Position numbers and translations under genes: made by a program
Shown here: one piece after another, positions 26,241 to 34,024 of the stretch
Layout of the letters: each line of letters opens with the position of its first letter
How positions within the stretch are numbered: the first letter of the stretch is position 1
Notes under the pieces: model-generated
Told to the model about the DNA's origin: nothing
What the model saw: the letters and a program-made list of their open reading frames with translations, nothing else
Database searches by the model: none
DNA from: Clostridia bacterium
GTDB taxonomy: Bacteria > Bacillota > Clostridia > Oscillospirales > Acutalibacteraceae
NCBI GenBank assembly: GCA_024404115.1
Contig: JAKSQM010000005.1
Location: forward strand, 62,001-126,000
DNA length: 64,000 bases
Reading direction: 5' to 3'

Positions 26241-26756
26241 TTACCATTCCCTGAATTTTTTATCTGTTTTCAGCTTATTCATAAGTGAACTGCCTGTGTG
26301 TGCGTGGCAGATTGCCATTGCCAAAGCATCGGCTGTGTCGTCTGGCTTCGGCACACTGTCAAGATGAAGCATAAGCTTCGTCATTTCCTGCACCTGCTTT
26401 TTCTCTGCTCTGCCGTAGCCAACAACACTCTGCTTAACCTGCAAGGGTGTGTATTCAAATGCCTGCAAGCCGTTTTTCTGAGCGGCAAGCATTATAACTC
26501 CCCTCGCCTGACCAACATCAATAACTGTTTTTGCGTTGGTGTTATAAAAGAGTTTTTCTATTGCCATTGCTTCGGGTTTGGTGCGTTTTATCAGCAAATC
26601 CATTTCGTCATAGATTATTTCAAGTCGGCGGTTAAAGTCCATCCCTGCAGGGGTGGTGATTGCGCCGAAATCCACAACGGAAAAGCGGTTATTCTGATAA
26701 TCAAGCACACCGTAGCCAACAATGGCATAGCCGGGGTCAATGCCCAGTATTCTCAT
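26241..26756 (-). CDS. ruvC: Crossover junction endodeoxyribonuclease RuvC
   Basis: RNase H-fold resolvase that nicks Holliday junctions. The first catalytic Asp is in MRILGIDPGYAIVGYG. Further acidic residues are in the MAIEKLF segment (Glu) and the C-terminal KPDDTADALAMAICH (Asp pair). Length is 171 aa. Its ATG overlaps the stop of der (ATGA). Confidence 0.97.
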   Translation of the reverse strand: MRILGIDPGYAIVGYGVLDYQNNRFSVVDFGAITTPAGMDFNRRLEIIYDEMDLLIKRTKPEAMAIEKLFYNTNAKTVIDVGQARGVIMLAAQKNGLQAFEYTPLQVKQSVVGYGRAEKKQVQEMTKLMLHLDSVPKPDDTADALAMAICHAHTGSSLMNKLKTDKKFREW

Positions 26757-28081
26757 TTTTTATTATTCTCTCTTTCTCTGATAACCATTCTTGTGGGTGT
26801 TCCCTCAAGTCCGAAAATCTCACGAATCTGATTGTCAAGGTACCTCTGATAGCTGTAATGGAACAGGTCTTTTCTGTTTACGAAGCACACAAACGTTGGG
26901 GGTCTTGTGGATGCCTGTGTCATATAGTAGATTTTAAGGCGTCTGCCCTTATCTGTTGGGGGCTGAACTCTTGCGGTGGCATCTGCAAGAACGTCGTTAA
27001 GCTTACCTGTTGAAATACGCATTGCGTTCTGGGTATCAACAAACTTAATAAGCTCAAAAAGTCTGTCAAGTCGCTGACCTGTTTTTGCAGAAATAAAGAT
27101 GATTGGAGCATATGACATAAATGAGAAATCATTCATAAGCTTTTTGCGGTATGAATCCATTGTTTTGCCGTCTTTTTCAACAGCATCCCATTTATTAACT
27201 GCAATAATGCAAGCCTTACCAAGCTCATGGGCGATACCTGCAACCTTTGAATCCTGCTCGGTGAAGCCCTCTGTTGCGTCAATCATAATAACGCACACAG
27301 TTGCTCTTTCAACAGCCATTCTTGCTCTGATTACGCTGTATTTTTCAATTTCATCCTCAACACGGCTTCTGCGGCGCATACCTGCTGTGTCGATAAAAAC
27401 AAACTTGCCGTATTTATTTTCAATAAGTGTATCTGTTGCATCACGGGTTGTGCCAGCGATATTTGAAACGATAACACGCTCCTCCCCTGCGATAGCATTA
27501 ACAAGGGATGATTTGCCTACATTTGGCTTGCCGATAACTGCAACCTTAACAGTGTCATCGTCAACTTCTTCCTCTTCCTGCTCGGGGAAATACTTGATAA
27601 CCTCATCAAGCAAATCGCCTGTGCCATGACCGTGAACGGCTGAAACCTGAATGGGGTCGCCAAGACCTAAATTATAAAACTCGTAGAACTCCATGGGAGC
27701 TTCGCCGACACCGTCGCATTTATTAACGCAAAGGACTATTGGCTTACCGCTCTTTTGAAGCATAGCGGCAACATCTGCATCTGTAGCAACAACACCGCTT
27801 CTTACATCTGTTACAAGAACAATAACATCTGCACTGTCAATAGCAAGTTGAGCCTGACGGCGCATCTGTGAAAGAATTATATCGTCTGAATGAGGCTCGA
27901 TACCGCCTGTGTCAATGAGAAGAAAGGTTCTGCCAAGCCATTCGCAATCGCCGTAAATTCTGTCTCTTGTAACACCTGGTGTGTCATCAACTATTGAAAG
28001 CCTCTGACCGATAAGCTTATTGAAAAGTGTTGATTTGCCAACATTCGGTCTGCCAACAACGGCAACTATCGGTTTTGACAT
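26753..28081 (-). CDS. der: Ribosome-assembly GTPase Der (EngA)
   Basis: Tandem GTPase needed for 50S subunit maturation. G domain 1 has GRPNVGKSTLFN, DTPGVTRD, DTGG and NKCD. G domain 2 has GKPNVGKSSLVN, DTAG and NKWD. A KH-like C-terminal domain follows (from about residue 350). Length is 442 aa. It lies directly after the DUF512 gene and overlaps ruvC. Confidence 0.98.
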   Translation of the reverse strand: MSKPIVAVVGRPNVGKSTLFNKLIGQRLSIVDDTPGVTRDRIYGDCEWLGRTFLLIDTGGIEPHSDDIILSQMRRQAQLAIDSADVIVLVTDVRSGVVATDADVAAMLQKSGKPIVLCVNKCDGVGEAPMEFYEFYNLGLGDPIQVSAVHGHGTGDLLDEVIKYFPEQEEEEVDDDTVKVAVIGKPNVGKSSLVNAIAGEERVIVSNIAGTTRDATDTLIENKYGKFVFIDTAGMRRRSRVEDEIEKYSVIRARMAVERATVCVIMIDATEGFTEQDSKVAGIAHELGKACIIAVNKWDAVEKDGKTMDSYRKKLMNDFSFMSYAPIIFISAKTGQRLDRLFELIKFVDTQNAMRISTGKLNDVLADATARVQPPTDKGRRLKIYYMTQASTRPPTFVCFVNRKDLFHYSYQRYLDNQIREIFGLEGTPTRMVIRERENNKK

Positions 28082-28085
28082 AAAA

Positions 28086-29387
28086 TCATTCCTTTCCTGA
28101 AATTTTGTTTATAAATTCTGCCCCGTCATTGTGAACGGGAGTAACTTTAATTTTAAGCATCTGAGAAAGCTCCTCAAGGGTAACATCATCAAGGAACATA
28201 TCGCCCTCTCTGCGAAGTGAAACAGCAGGAATAAGAAGCTCCTCGCCTAAATCTTTATCTTTAAGTGCCGAGTAAAAATCCTTACCGCAAATAAGACCTG
28301 CAACGGTTATCATTTCGCCAAAAAGGATATTGGGAACTTTAATAACATCAACTGAAAGCCCCTGCGACTTTTCACATATACGCTCACAAAGCTCTTTAAT
28401 AAGCGGATATGCCGCCTCACCTGTGGCAACTGAAACATGCCTTTCTTTGCCGTTATATGTGTAATTTTGAAGCTCTTCAAGTACCTCTTTTTTAAGAAGT
28501 GCCCACAGACCTACGCCGTTTTCAAGCTGAAGAAAATCGCCGTACCGAGCTTCTCCTGGCATAGGCTCCTGCGCCTTTAAATAAAACTCATCTGCGGCAA
28601 AAGCAATATTCGTTTTATTATAGCACAAAAACTCGTCGTTGTAAATGTTTATTCGAGATAAAACATCATTTGCCTGCTCTTTTGTAAAGGGTGCAAGGGG
28701 GGTGAGTCCGTCCCTGCAGCAGGTAAGACCAACAGGCACGCAGGCAATGCTCTGAACAGCGGGGTAAAGTGCGCCTAAATCTTTAAGAGTTTTTGAAAGC
28801 TCCTCGCCGTCATTATAGCCTGGGCAGAGAACAAGCTGAGTGTTCATTTTTATGCCTGCCTCTGCAAGCTGATTGATATAATCCAATACCTTGCCGGCTC
28901 TTTTGTTGCCCATCATTTTAACACGCAATTCGGGATTGGTGGTATGAACAGAAATATTCACAGGGCTGATGTGCATTTTTATAATGCGGTCAACATCTTT
29001 CTGACCGATATTTGTAAGTGTGATATAGTTACCGAAAAAGAATGAAAGACGGGAATCGTCATCCTTAAAATAAAGGCTTTCACGAAGTCCCCTCGGAAGC
29101 TGGTCAATAAAGCAGAAAATGCAGTTATTGGCACAGGAACGCTGTTTATCCATAAGATAAGTGTCAAACTCAAGACCTAAATCGCTGCCGCCGCTGAGCT
29201 TGACAGTTCTTTTTTTGCCAGATTCTTTTTCGATTTCAAGAATCAGCCTGTCATCGTCAACATAAAACTGATAATCGAGAATATCTCTGATTTCGTTGCC
29301 GTTGACGGTCAGCAGCTTATCCCCTGCCTTGATAAAATGCCTTGCGGCAGGCGAATGCTTTTTGACACACGCAATTTTAACAGCCAC
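28086..29387 (-). CDS. DUF512 family protein with N-terminal PDZ and radical-SAM-like centre
   Basis: An N-terminal PDZ-like domain (KHSPAARHFIKAGDKLLTVNG) is followed by the cysteine motif CANNCIFCF (C-x3-C-x2-C) of radical SAM enzymes, then the DUF512 C-terminal region. FIDQLPRGLRESLYFKDDDSRLSFFFGNYITLTN is strongly conserved in this family. Clostridia usually encode it next to der, as here. The reaction is unknown. The GTG at 29387 is taken as the start because AAAGGAG lies 8 bases before it; a GTG at 29396 is too close to that site. Confidence 0.9.
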   Translation of the reverse strand: MAVKIACVKKHSPAARHFIKAGDKLLTVNGNEIRDILDYQFYVDDDRLILEIEKESGKKRTVKLSGGSDLGLEFDTYLMDKQRSCANNCIFCFIDQLPRGLRESLYFKDDDSRLSFFFGNYITLTNIGQKDVDRIIKMHISPVNISVHTTNPELRVKMMGNKRAGKVLDYINQLAEAGIKMNTQLVLCPGYNDGEELSKTLKDLGALYPAVQSIACVPVGLTCCRDGLTPLAPFTKEQANDVLSRINIYNDEFLCYNKTNIAFAADEFYLKAQEPMPGEARYGDFLQLENGVGLWALLKKEVLEELQNYTYNGKERHVSVATGEAAYPLIKELCERICEKSQGLSVDVIKVPNILFGEMITVAGLICGKDFYSALKDKDLGEELLIPAVSLRREGDMFLDDVTLEELSQMLKIKVTPVHNDGAEFINKISGKE

Positions 29388-29418
29388 ACCTTTCACTCCT
29401 TTGGTTTATTTTTTATTA

Positions 29419-30024
29419 TTACTGATTTTTAATTGTAATCTCTTTGCCGTCCTCTGCTACAACCTTGCCATCCTGCAGGTGGATTTTGTTATACTTACCA
29501 GAGATAACGGGAACATAATAGTTGTTTCTTTCATCAACACCAAAAAGATATGATGAATTGCGTCTTTTTTCATCAGAAATTTCAACGGAAAGGTATTTTT
29601 TGCCGTCCTCTTCAACGATACCGTTTATTCCGCCGATAACGCCTGACCTGATGTTTACGCCAAGTCGGCTTTTAACAAACCAGATTTCGCCATCTGTGAA
29701 AACATCCTCTGTGCCGATGCCAGTAACGGCAAATGCTTCCTTACTGCCGTCCCCATTGAAATCGTCATAATAAAGCTGAATTAAATCGCTGCTTGAAACA
29801 CGCTCAATCTGTTTCTGAATATAGCTTTTCTCAATCATATCTTTGCCAGCATAGAAATAAAAGCTTGTCAGCGCAACAACGGCAATAATCGCAAATATTG
29901 CTGTGATTAAGCCTGCCTTTAAAGAAATCTTTTTGGCAGATTGTTTATCAATCTGATATGCGCCACATTCGGGGCAATTCATTTTGCCTTCTTTAAGTTC
30001 ACATCCGCAGTTAAAGCATTTCAT
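29419..30024 (-). CDS. Zinc-ribbon membrane protein with Asp-rich loop (unknown function)
   Basis: The N-terminus is a zinc ribbon (C3, C6, C17, C20: MKCFNCGC then MNCPECG). A Lys-rich linker and one membrane segment (about 38-59) follow, then an extracytoplasmic domain of about 140 residues. That domain contains YYDDFNGDGSKEAFAVTG, an Asp-rich FG-GAP-like loop similar to those in the lipoprotein at 6749-8113. No known function. GGAGG precedes the ATG. It lies between rpmF and the DUF512 gene; the rpmF terminator separates it partly from the upstream unit. Confidence 0.8.
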   Translation of the reverse strand: MKCFNCGCELKEGKMNCPECGAYQIDKQSAKKISLKAGLITAIFAIIAVVALTSFYFYAGKDMIEKSYIQKQIERVSSSDLIQLYYDDFNGDGSKEAFAVTGIGTEDVFTDGEIWFVKSRLGVNIRSGVIGGINGIVEEDGKKYLSVEISDEKRRNSSYLFGVDERNNYYVPVISGKYNKIHLQDGKVVAEDGKEITIKNQ

Positions 30025-30059
30025 GGGGAAACCTCCGTTATTCTGAATTTTTCAATAAA

Positions 30060-30097
30060 AAAACTAAAAAGGCAGAGAGGCAACTGCTCTCTACCTT
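30060..30097 (-). terminator. Terminator after rpmF
   Basis: An 11-bp stem (AAGGTAGAGAG / CTCTCTGCCTT on the minus strand, one T-G pair, seven-base loop) is followed by TTTTTAG. It lies 18 bases beyond the rpmF stop. Leak-through could feed the downstream gene, for which I see no separate promoter. Confidence 0.75.
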
Positions 30098-30114
30098 CAT
30101 TTAGTTCAAAAGAC

Positions 30115-30297
30115 TTATGCCTCTTTGCTTACTACCATTCTGCCGTTGTAGTAGCCGCACTCGGGACAAACTCTGTGAGCTCTTTTGTAGCTGCCGCACT
30201 GTGAGCACTTAACAAGCTCAGGTGCGCTCATCTTCCATACATTGGAGCGTCTCTTGTCTCTTCTTGCTTTTGATACTCTTCTCTTAGGTACTGCCAT
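30115..30297 (-). CDS. rpmF: Ribosomal protein L32
   Basis: Structural protein of the 50S subunit, 60 aa. It starts MAVPKRRVSKARRDKRRS, and has a zinc-binding C-x2-C...C-x2-C pattern (CSQCG, CPECG), i.e. the zinc-containing L32 form. AGGAGG precedes the ATG. It follows yceD (DUF177) in the usual yceD-rpmF order. Confidence 0.98.
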   Translation of the reverse strand: MAVPKRRVSKARRDKRRSNVWKMSAPELVKCSQCGSYKRAHRVCPECGYYNGRMVVSKEA

Positions 30298-30328
30298 TTC
30301 TGAGTCCTCCTATTAAAACAAAAAATAA

Positions 30329-30838
30329 TTACTTTTCTTCGTCCGCATCGTCAAATAACGAGAGTGCATCCCATCTTGGGTCGGTTGCTTTTTTGCACCC
30401 GCACGGACCTTGGTTGAGGTTTTTGCCGCACTGCAGACATATTCCTTTACAATCATCCTTACAAAGGATTTTTGTTGGAAGGCTGAGGATGATATCCTCA
30501 GTTACGAGAGGGTCAATATCGTAGCTGTAAGAGTCCACTACGATAAGTTCGTCATTATCCTCATTTTCAACCTTTGTTACCAAAGTGTGCTCAATGGGAA
30601 TAGAGAACGAACGGTCAAACTCTTCTGCGCATCTGTCGCAGGAAAGACACAAGGTGAATTCTGCCTTTGCAGTTAATGAAACAATGTCGGTGGAGTTTTT
30701 AACTTCACCAATGATTTTAACAGGCTTATTGAACGGATAACCGCCATTATAGCCGTAATCGCTAAAATCAAGCTCATATTCAAATGACTGCGCTGCCCCT
30801 TCATTATTGAAGACAGGCTCAAGCTCTAATAAGAACAT
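30329..30838 (-). CDS. DUF177 family protein (YceD), 23S rRNA accumulation factor-like
   Basis: DUF177/YceD proteins are cotranscribed with rpmF and linked to 23S rRNA accumulation in other bacteria. Family marks here are CLSCDRCAEEF in the middle and the C-terminal cysteine cluster CKDDCKGICLQCGKNLNQG..CGC, probably a metal site, ahead of DPRWDAL. The start is taken at ATG 30838; a GTG two codons upstream (30844) is possible because GGGGTG lies close. A perfect promoter is 34 bases upstream. Confidence 0.92.
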   Translation of the reverse strand: MFLLELEPVFNNEGAAQSFEYELDFSDYGYNGGYPFNKPVKIIGEVKNSTDIVSLTAKAEFTLCLSCDRCAEEFDRSFSIPIEHTLVTKVENEDNDELIVVDSYSYDIDPLVTEDIILSLPTKILCKDDCKGICLQCGKNLNQGPCGCKKATDPRWDALSLFDDADEEK

Positions 30839-30871
30839 TTTCACTCTTCACCCCATATGTCATACTCGAAT

Positions 30872-30900
30872 ATTATATAGTTTTATATTCCATTTGTCAA
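30872..30900 (-). promoter_or_regulatory. Perfect consensus sigma-A promoter of yceD-rpmF
   Basis: TTGACA (30895-30900), a 17-base spacer and TATAAT (30872-30877) on the minus strand: exact consensus in both boxes. Confidence 0.92.
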
Positions 30901-30964
30901 CACCAAATTCCAAATTTTTTTACTAAATTTTAAGTATTTTTTTATACACATTATGTGATTCTGG

Positions 30965-30993
30965 TTGACTTTAATTCTCTGTACTGATATAAT
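30965..30993 (+). promoter_or_regulatory. Sigma-A promoter of the VanY-type carboxypeptidase gene
   Basis: TTGACT (30965-30970), a 17-base spacer and TATAAT (30988-30993), 39 bases before the ATG at 31033. It is divergent from the yceD promoter, with about 65 AT-rich bases between the two -35 boxes. Confidence 0.88.
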
Positions 30994-31032
30994 ATACAGG
31001 ACAAAAATTTATTTTTCCCAAGGTGAATATAT

Positions 31033-31923
31033 ATGAAAAATTCTGTTTTAATCGGAGTAGTTGCGGTGGCAGTTGCCGCAGCGGCAATTGTTGGCGTAAA
31101 CGCAGTCAAGCACCAAAAGCCAGTTGACCAGCCAACAACAACCAAGCCCATTTCATCATCTTATTATTCTGAAGAAAACACATCTGAAAGCACATCTGAA
31201 AGTACCGCTCCTTCACTTACACAGTTTTCTTCTTCAACAAGCGAGATAACAAGTGAAAGCACCAGCGAGCAGACAAGTGAAAGAGAGTCAACAACAGTTC
31301 TTCTTTCAGGTCCCAAAACCACAACAAAGGCTCCTGTTTCCACCACAACAAGAAGACCCTCAACAACAACAAGAAAGCCATCTACAAGCGTAACACCGAA
31401 TACTTCATCGCCGACTTACATAAACGGTATTCTTATTGTAAACAAATCATATCCCCTGCCCCAAAATTACAACCCGGGTGTAAACTCTGCCGCACAGAGC
31501 GCATTCAACACAATGCAGTCTGCCGCCGCAAGAGAGGGCATCAACCTTTATATTGTATCAGGCTTCAGAAGCTATTCAACACAGAGAGATATTTATAACA
31601 ACTATGTTGCAAGAGATGGCAAAGCCGCCGCTGACAGATACTCTGCCCGCCCTGGTCATTCAGAGCATCAGACAGGTCTTGCATTTGATGTAAACTCATT
31701 GAGCCAGTCTTTTGAAAATACCCCTGAGGGCAGATGGCTTGCGGCTAACTGCTACAAATACGGATTCATCATCAGATTCCCCAAGGGCAAAGAGAGCATT
31801 ACAGGCTATATGTATGAGCCTTGGCATATCAGATATTTAGGCACAAGCACCGCAACAAGCGTTTATAACAGCGGACTTACACTTGAAGAGTACCTCGGCG
31901 TTAAATCGGTTTACTCATATTAA
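31033..31923 (+). CDS. D-alanyl-D-alanine carboxypeptidase, VanY/M15B type, membrane anchored
   Basis: Zinc peptidase that trims the terminal D-Ala of peptidoglycan stems. An N-terminal signal anchor (about 5-24) is followed by a long Ser/Thr/Glu-rich and then Thr/Pro/Arg-rich linker (31-127), which would span the wall. The catalytic domain shows SGFRSYSTQ (176-184), RPGHSEHQTGLAFD with zinc ligands H212 and D219, and EPWHIRY with E262 and H265. Length is 296 aa. AAGGTGA precedes the ATG. It is a single-gene unit ended by a strong terminator. No vancomycin-resistance genes are nearby, so a wall-maintenance role is more likely. Confidence 0.94.
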   Translation: MKNSVLIGVVAVAVAAAAIVGVNAVKHQKPVDQPTTTKPISSSYYSEENTSESTSESTAPSLTQFSSSTSEITSESTSEQTSERESTTVLLSGPKTTTKAPVSTTTRRPSTTTRKPSTSVTPNTSSPTYINGILIVNKSYPLPQNYNPGVNSAAQSAFNTMQSAAAREGINLYIVSGFRSYSTQRDIYNNYVARDGKAAADRYSARPGHSEHQTGLAFDVNSLSQSFENTPEGRWLAANCYKYGFIIRFPKGKESITGYMYEPWHIRYLGTSTATSVYNSGLTLEEYLGVKSVYSY

Positions 31924-31940
31924 AAAAGAATAGGCAATGA

Positions 31941-31972
31941 ACGGCTGTCGCTTTTGCGGTGGCCGTTTTTTT
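31941..31972 (+). terminator. Terminator of the VanY-type gene
   Basis: An 11-bp stem ACGGCTGTCGC / GCGGTGGCCGT (three consecutive G-T/T-G pairs), a TTTT loop, then seven T. Confidence 0.88.
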
Positions 31973-31997
31973 GTATAGTGCGTGGTTAAGAGCTGCT

Positions 31998-32068
31998 GTG
32001 AGAATGGATTGCCACGGATTAAAATTAGTGCAAATATATTCGGGAGCAGCAAGCAACTCGCCTACGGT
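31998..32068 (+). repeat. Long repeat module A+B, first copy
   Basis: Starts GTGAGAATGGATTGCCACG, passes through AATTAGTGCAAATATAT and ends CCTACGGTG. A diverged second copy of about the same length lies at 32390-32461 in the same orientation. The leading 20 bases recur alone at 59668-59687. Confidence 0.75.
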
Positions 32069-32109
32069 GGGTGGTGTTCCGCTGTCAATCATTGTTGCAA
32101 TACAAAGCT

Positions 32110-32132
32110 GGCGAACGCAGTTCGCCCCTACG
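32110..32132. repeat. Palindromic repeat module C, copy 1
   Basis: GGCGAAC GCA GTTCGCC followed by CCTACG: a 7-bp inverted repeat with a 3-base centre. The second copy is at 59954-59978. Confidence 0.7.
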
Positions 32133-32248
32133 ATGTGCTGTGCCGTTTATGTTACAAATCAAGCATTTATGTGCAGAATTTAAGGATGGATTATCGATAA
32201 TTTTTCGTTCAAATTTAAATTTGTGCTGACATTCAGACGGGATGTCGA

Positions 32249-32281
32249 GGACGCCATCCCCTACAGTGCCACTTTTTCATT
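32249..32281. repeat. Repeat module E, copy 1
   Basis: A stretch reading GGACGCCATCC then CTACAGTGCCACTTTTTCA. It is nearly identical to 60036-60068, in the same orientation. No coding potential is visible in the surrounding 0.7 kb (31973-32560) other than repeats. Confidence 0.7.
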
Positions 32282-32324
32282 ATTATCTATTATGTGTTAT
32301 CTTTTATCTACTTCCTATAGTTCT

Positions 32325-32371
32325 ACCCCTCTGTCATCTGCGATGACATCTCCCCTGTCAATGGGCGACGG
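32325..32371 (+). repeat. Double-hairpin intergenic repeat, copy 3
   Basis: ACCCCTCTGTC, arms TGTCATC / GATGACA, then CTCCCC TGTCA and GGGCGACGG. Same family as copies at 21783, 21868, 59743 and 59828. Confidence 0.8.
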
Positions 32372-32389
32372 AAATGCTCGGTGCGTACC

Positions 32390-32461
32390 GTGAGAATGGA
32401 TTGCTATGATTTACAATTAGTGCAAATATATGCGGGAAGAGCAAGCCCTTCCCCTACGGTG
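32390..32461 (+). repeat. Long repeat module A+B, second copy
   Basis: Aligned with 31998-32068 over its whole length. It shares TGAGAATGGATTGC, AATTAGTGCAAATATAT and CCTACGGTG. Its B part (GGGAAG AGCAAGCC CTTCCC) keeps the palindrome that the first copy has lost. Confidence 0.75.
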
Positions 32462-32560
32462 TGATTATGCCGTTCAAGGCTACATAGCAGATGAATCCTA
32501 TGCAGATATTCAGAGTAGGATGTCGAGGAGCTACTCCCATACGCATATATTACAAAGAAA

Positions 32561-32591
32561 AATGGTTATGAGCGTGAATCTCATAACCATT
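32561..32591. terminator. Terminator of the 59-aa gene (possibly bidirectional)
   Basis: A perfect 12-bp stem AATGGTTATGAG / CTCATAACCATT with a seven-base loop and T-rich sequence on both sides. It lies 35 bases after the stop of the small minus-strand gene at 32627-32806. Confidence 0.85.
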
Positions 32592-32626
32592 ATTTTTATC
32601 GTATTTTGCCTTTGAGTATTGCTGAA

Positions 32627-32806
32627 TTAGCCCTTAATCATAGCATAAACATCCTTAACAAAGTTTACGAACTCCTGGAATGTAAGCTTGATTGTGTCAG
32701 TATTGAAGTTATTGAAAATCATGCTTACGAACTCGCCAGCCTTGTTTACATCGAATGTACGGAAATACTCAACAAGTGTTGTAAGGATTGCGTTAATAGT
32801 CTGCAT
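32627..32806 (-). CDS. Unrecognised 59-aa Phe-rich protein with its own promoter and terminator
   Basis: The frame starts MQTINAILTTLVEYF and ends VYAMIKG, then TAA. AAAGGAG lies seven bases before the ATG, a promoter is about 40 bases upstream and a perfect hairpin terminator follows, so this is a complete monocistronic gene. Eight of 59 residues are Phe; there is no Cys, His, Trp or Pro; charges nearly balance (six acidic, five basic). The periodicity suggests two or three amphipathic helices. There is no signal peptide or membrane segment. Codons (AAC, TTC, CGT, GTT, CTT) are those of well-expressed genes here. Function is unknown; a secreted leaderless peptide or a small regulator are both unproven options. 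Confidence 0.8.
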   Translation of the reverse strand: MQTINAILTTLVEYFRTFDVNKAGEFVSMIFNNFNTDTIKLTFQEFVNFVKDVYAMIKG

Positions 32807-32846
32807 AATGTCTCTCCTTTCATCATATTAGGCACCGCCTTAATCG

Positions 32847-32874
32847 ATTATATCACATATTCTGAAAAAATCAA
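32847..32874 (-). promoter_or_regulatory. Promoter of the 59-aa gene
   Basis: On the minus strand TTGATT (32869-32874), a 16-base spacer and TATAAT (32847-32852), 41 bases before the ATG. Just downstream the transcript would start with a small imperfect inverted repeat (TTAAGGC ... GCCTAA). Confidence 0.75.
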
Positions 32875-32906
32875 GCATAGGAAAGATAAATTTACAATTT
32901 AGCATT

Positions 32907-33956
32907 TTATTGCTTTATTCGCAGGTAGCGAATCGCCTTTCCGTTGCCGTCTCTTCTCAGTTCGCCGTCTTCAACAAGCTTTCTCAACGCACCCTCAACA
33001 GAGCTTATGCTCAGCGACGGGCAAAGTGCCATAACATCCTGCTTTGAGAATCTGCCGACTTTTTTGCGTGTTGCCTTACGAACCATTTCGACCGCAGACA
33101 TTTTGCTGTCAACAGCGTTAAAGCTTTCTTCAAGCTCTTTATACGCTTCAAAAAGAGTGCCCAAAATGAACTTGACAAAGGGAACAATATCCTCTGTGCC
33201 ATCGTGCCAGCCATACTGTGAGGCCTTGAGGGCTTCGTAATAGCTCTCTTTATTTTTTGCAAGCTTTGCTTCAAGAGAAACATATCTGCCAACAGTGAAG
33301 CCACTGCGATAAAAAAGCAGTGTTGTGAGCAGACGACTCAGGCTACCGTTGCCGTCATTAAACGGATGAATACAAAGAAAATCGTGAATGAAAACGGGAA
33401 TCGCTATCAGCGGGTCAACCGCACCGCCTGCAATCAAGCGGTTATATTCCTCACAGATTTTCTCAAGTGCATCGGGGGTTTCAAAGGGAGAAAGCGGCAT
33501 AAACATAACTTCACTGCGACCCTCTGCATTGATTGTTTTAATATAATTCTGAACATTTTTCATTTTGCCTGCCATGGGGTTATTCATATGCCTGTTCAGA
33601 ATTTTATGAAGCTGTAAAATATTCTTGCGGGTAATGGGGATAGACTCAAAGCTTTTATTGATGACAGTCAAAGCATCTCTGTAGCCTGCAAGCTCCTGCT
33701 CGTCCTCGCTTTGCGGAGCTTCTTTATCTTCCACAAGCTGTTTTATGCGGTTAGGCGCAACGGGGATATTCTCTAAAACGCTCAGCGCACTGATGCTCTG
33801 GATTTTTGAAATCGCCTTGAGCTTTTCAAGTCTGTGTGGCTGCTGAGCCAGAAAATATTCAAGTTTGCCTGCTTTTTTATAAATTGCACCAATCAGTGAA
33901 AGGGTTTCAGTATCCCATTTCTGATTTTTGATTGTTGTATAATTAAAGTTTCTCAT
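32907..33956 (-). CDS. Fic family protein with altered Fic motif
   Basis: Fic proteins usually transfer AMP to a target hydroxyl. Here the core motif reads HPFNDGNGSLSR instead of HxFx(D/E)GNGRxxR: the catalytic His and the last Arg remain, but the first Arg is Ser (codon AGC). The N-terminal region contains SALSVLENIP, near the position of the class II inhibitory (S/T)xxxE(G/N) helix but not a clean match. The C-terminal ~70 residues (RKKVGRFSKQDVMALCPSLSISSVEGALRKL) look like a winged helix. The start is ATG 33956; the upstream ATG at 33992 lies beside the -10 box of its own promoter and cannot be used. Confidence 0.9.
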   Translation of the reverse strand: MRNFNYTTIKNQKWDTETLSLIGAIYKKAGKLEYFLAQQPHRLEKLKAISKIQSISALSVLENIPVAPNRIKQLVEDKEAPQSEDEQELAGYRDALTVINKSFESIPITRKNILQLHKILNRHMNNPMAGKMKNVQNYIKTINAEGRSEVMFMPLSPFETPDALEKICEEYNRLIAGGAVDPLIAIPVFIHDFLCIHPFNDGNGSLSRLLTTLLFYRSGFTVGRYVSLEAKLAKNKESYYEALKASQYGWHDGTEDIVPFVKFILGTLFEAYKELEESFNAVDSKMSAVEMVRKATRKKVGRFSKQDVMALCPSLSISSVEGALRKLVEDGELRRDGNGKAIRYLRIKQ

Positions 33957-33982
33957 GCGTGATATGCCGTCCTTTCCCTTAT

Positions 33983-34011
33983 ATTTTAACATAATTTAAG
34001 GGGAAAATCAA
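33983..34011 (-). promoter_or_regulatory. Promoter of the Fic gene
   Basis: TTGATT (34006-34011), a 17-base spacer and TAAAAT (33983-33988) on the minus strand, in the gap after sigG. It lets the Fic gene be expressed independently of sporulation. Confidence 0.75.
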
Positions 34012-34024
34012 TTGCATACCGCTA

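Noticed and set aside
31033-31923. Vancomycin-resistance locus because of the VanY-like gene
   Set aside because: No vanRS, vanHAX or other resistance genes are nearby; M15B carboxypeptidases are common wall-trimming enzymes.
31973-32560. CRISPR array
   Set aside because: The repeats are few, of several kinds, imperfect and irregularly spaced; there are no unique spacers of constant length and no cas genes.
32606-32902. A 98-codon plus-strand open frame opposite the small Phe-rich gene
   Set aside because: It has no ribosome site or promoter, and the minus strand holds a complete gene with promoter, ribosome site and terminator in the same place.
32627-33956. The 59-aa protein as antitoxin of the neighbouring Fic protein
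   Set aside because: Class I Fic antitoxins carry (S/T)xxxE(G/N); the nearest stretch (TTLVEY) lacks the G/N, the gene has its own promoter downstream of fic, and the Fic protein carries its own internal helix candidate.
33957-33992. Longer Fic protein starting at 33992
   Set aside because: That ATG lies next to the -10 box of the gene's own promoter and so would not be transcribed; it also has no ribosome site.
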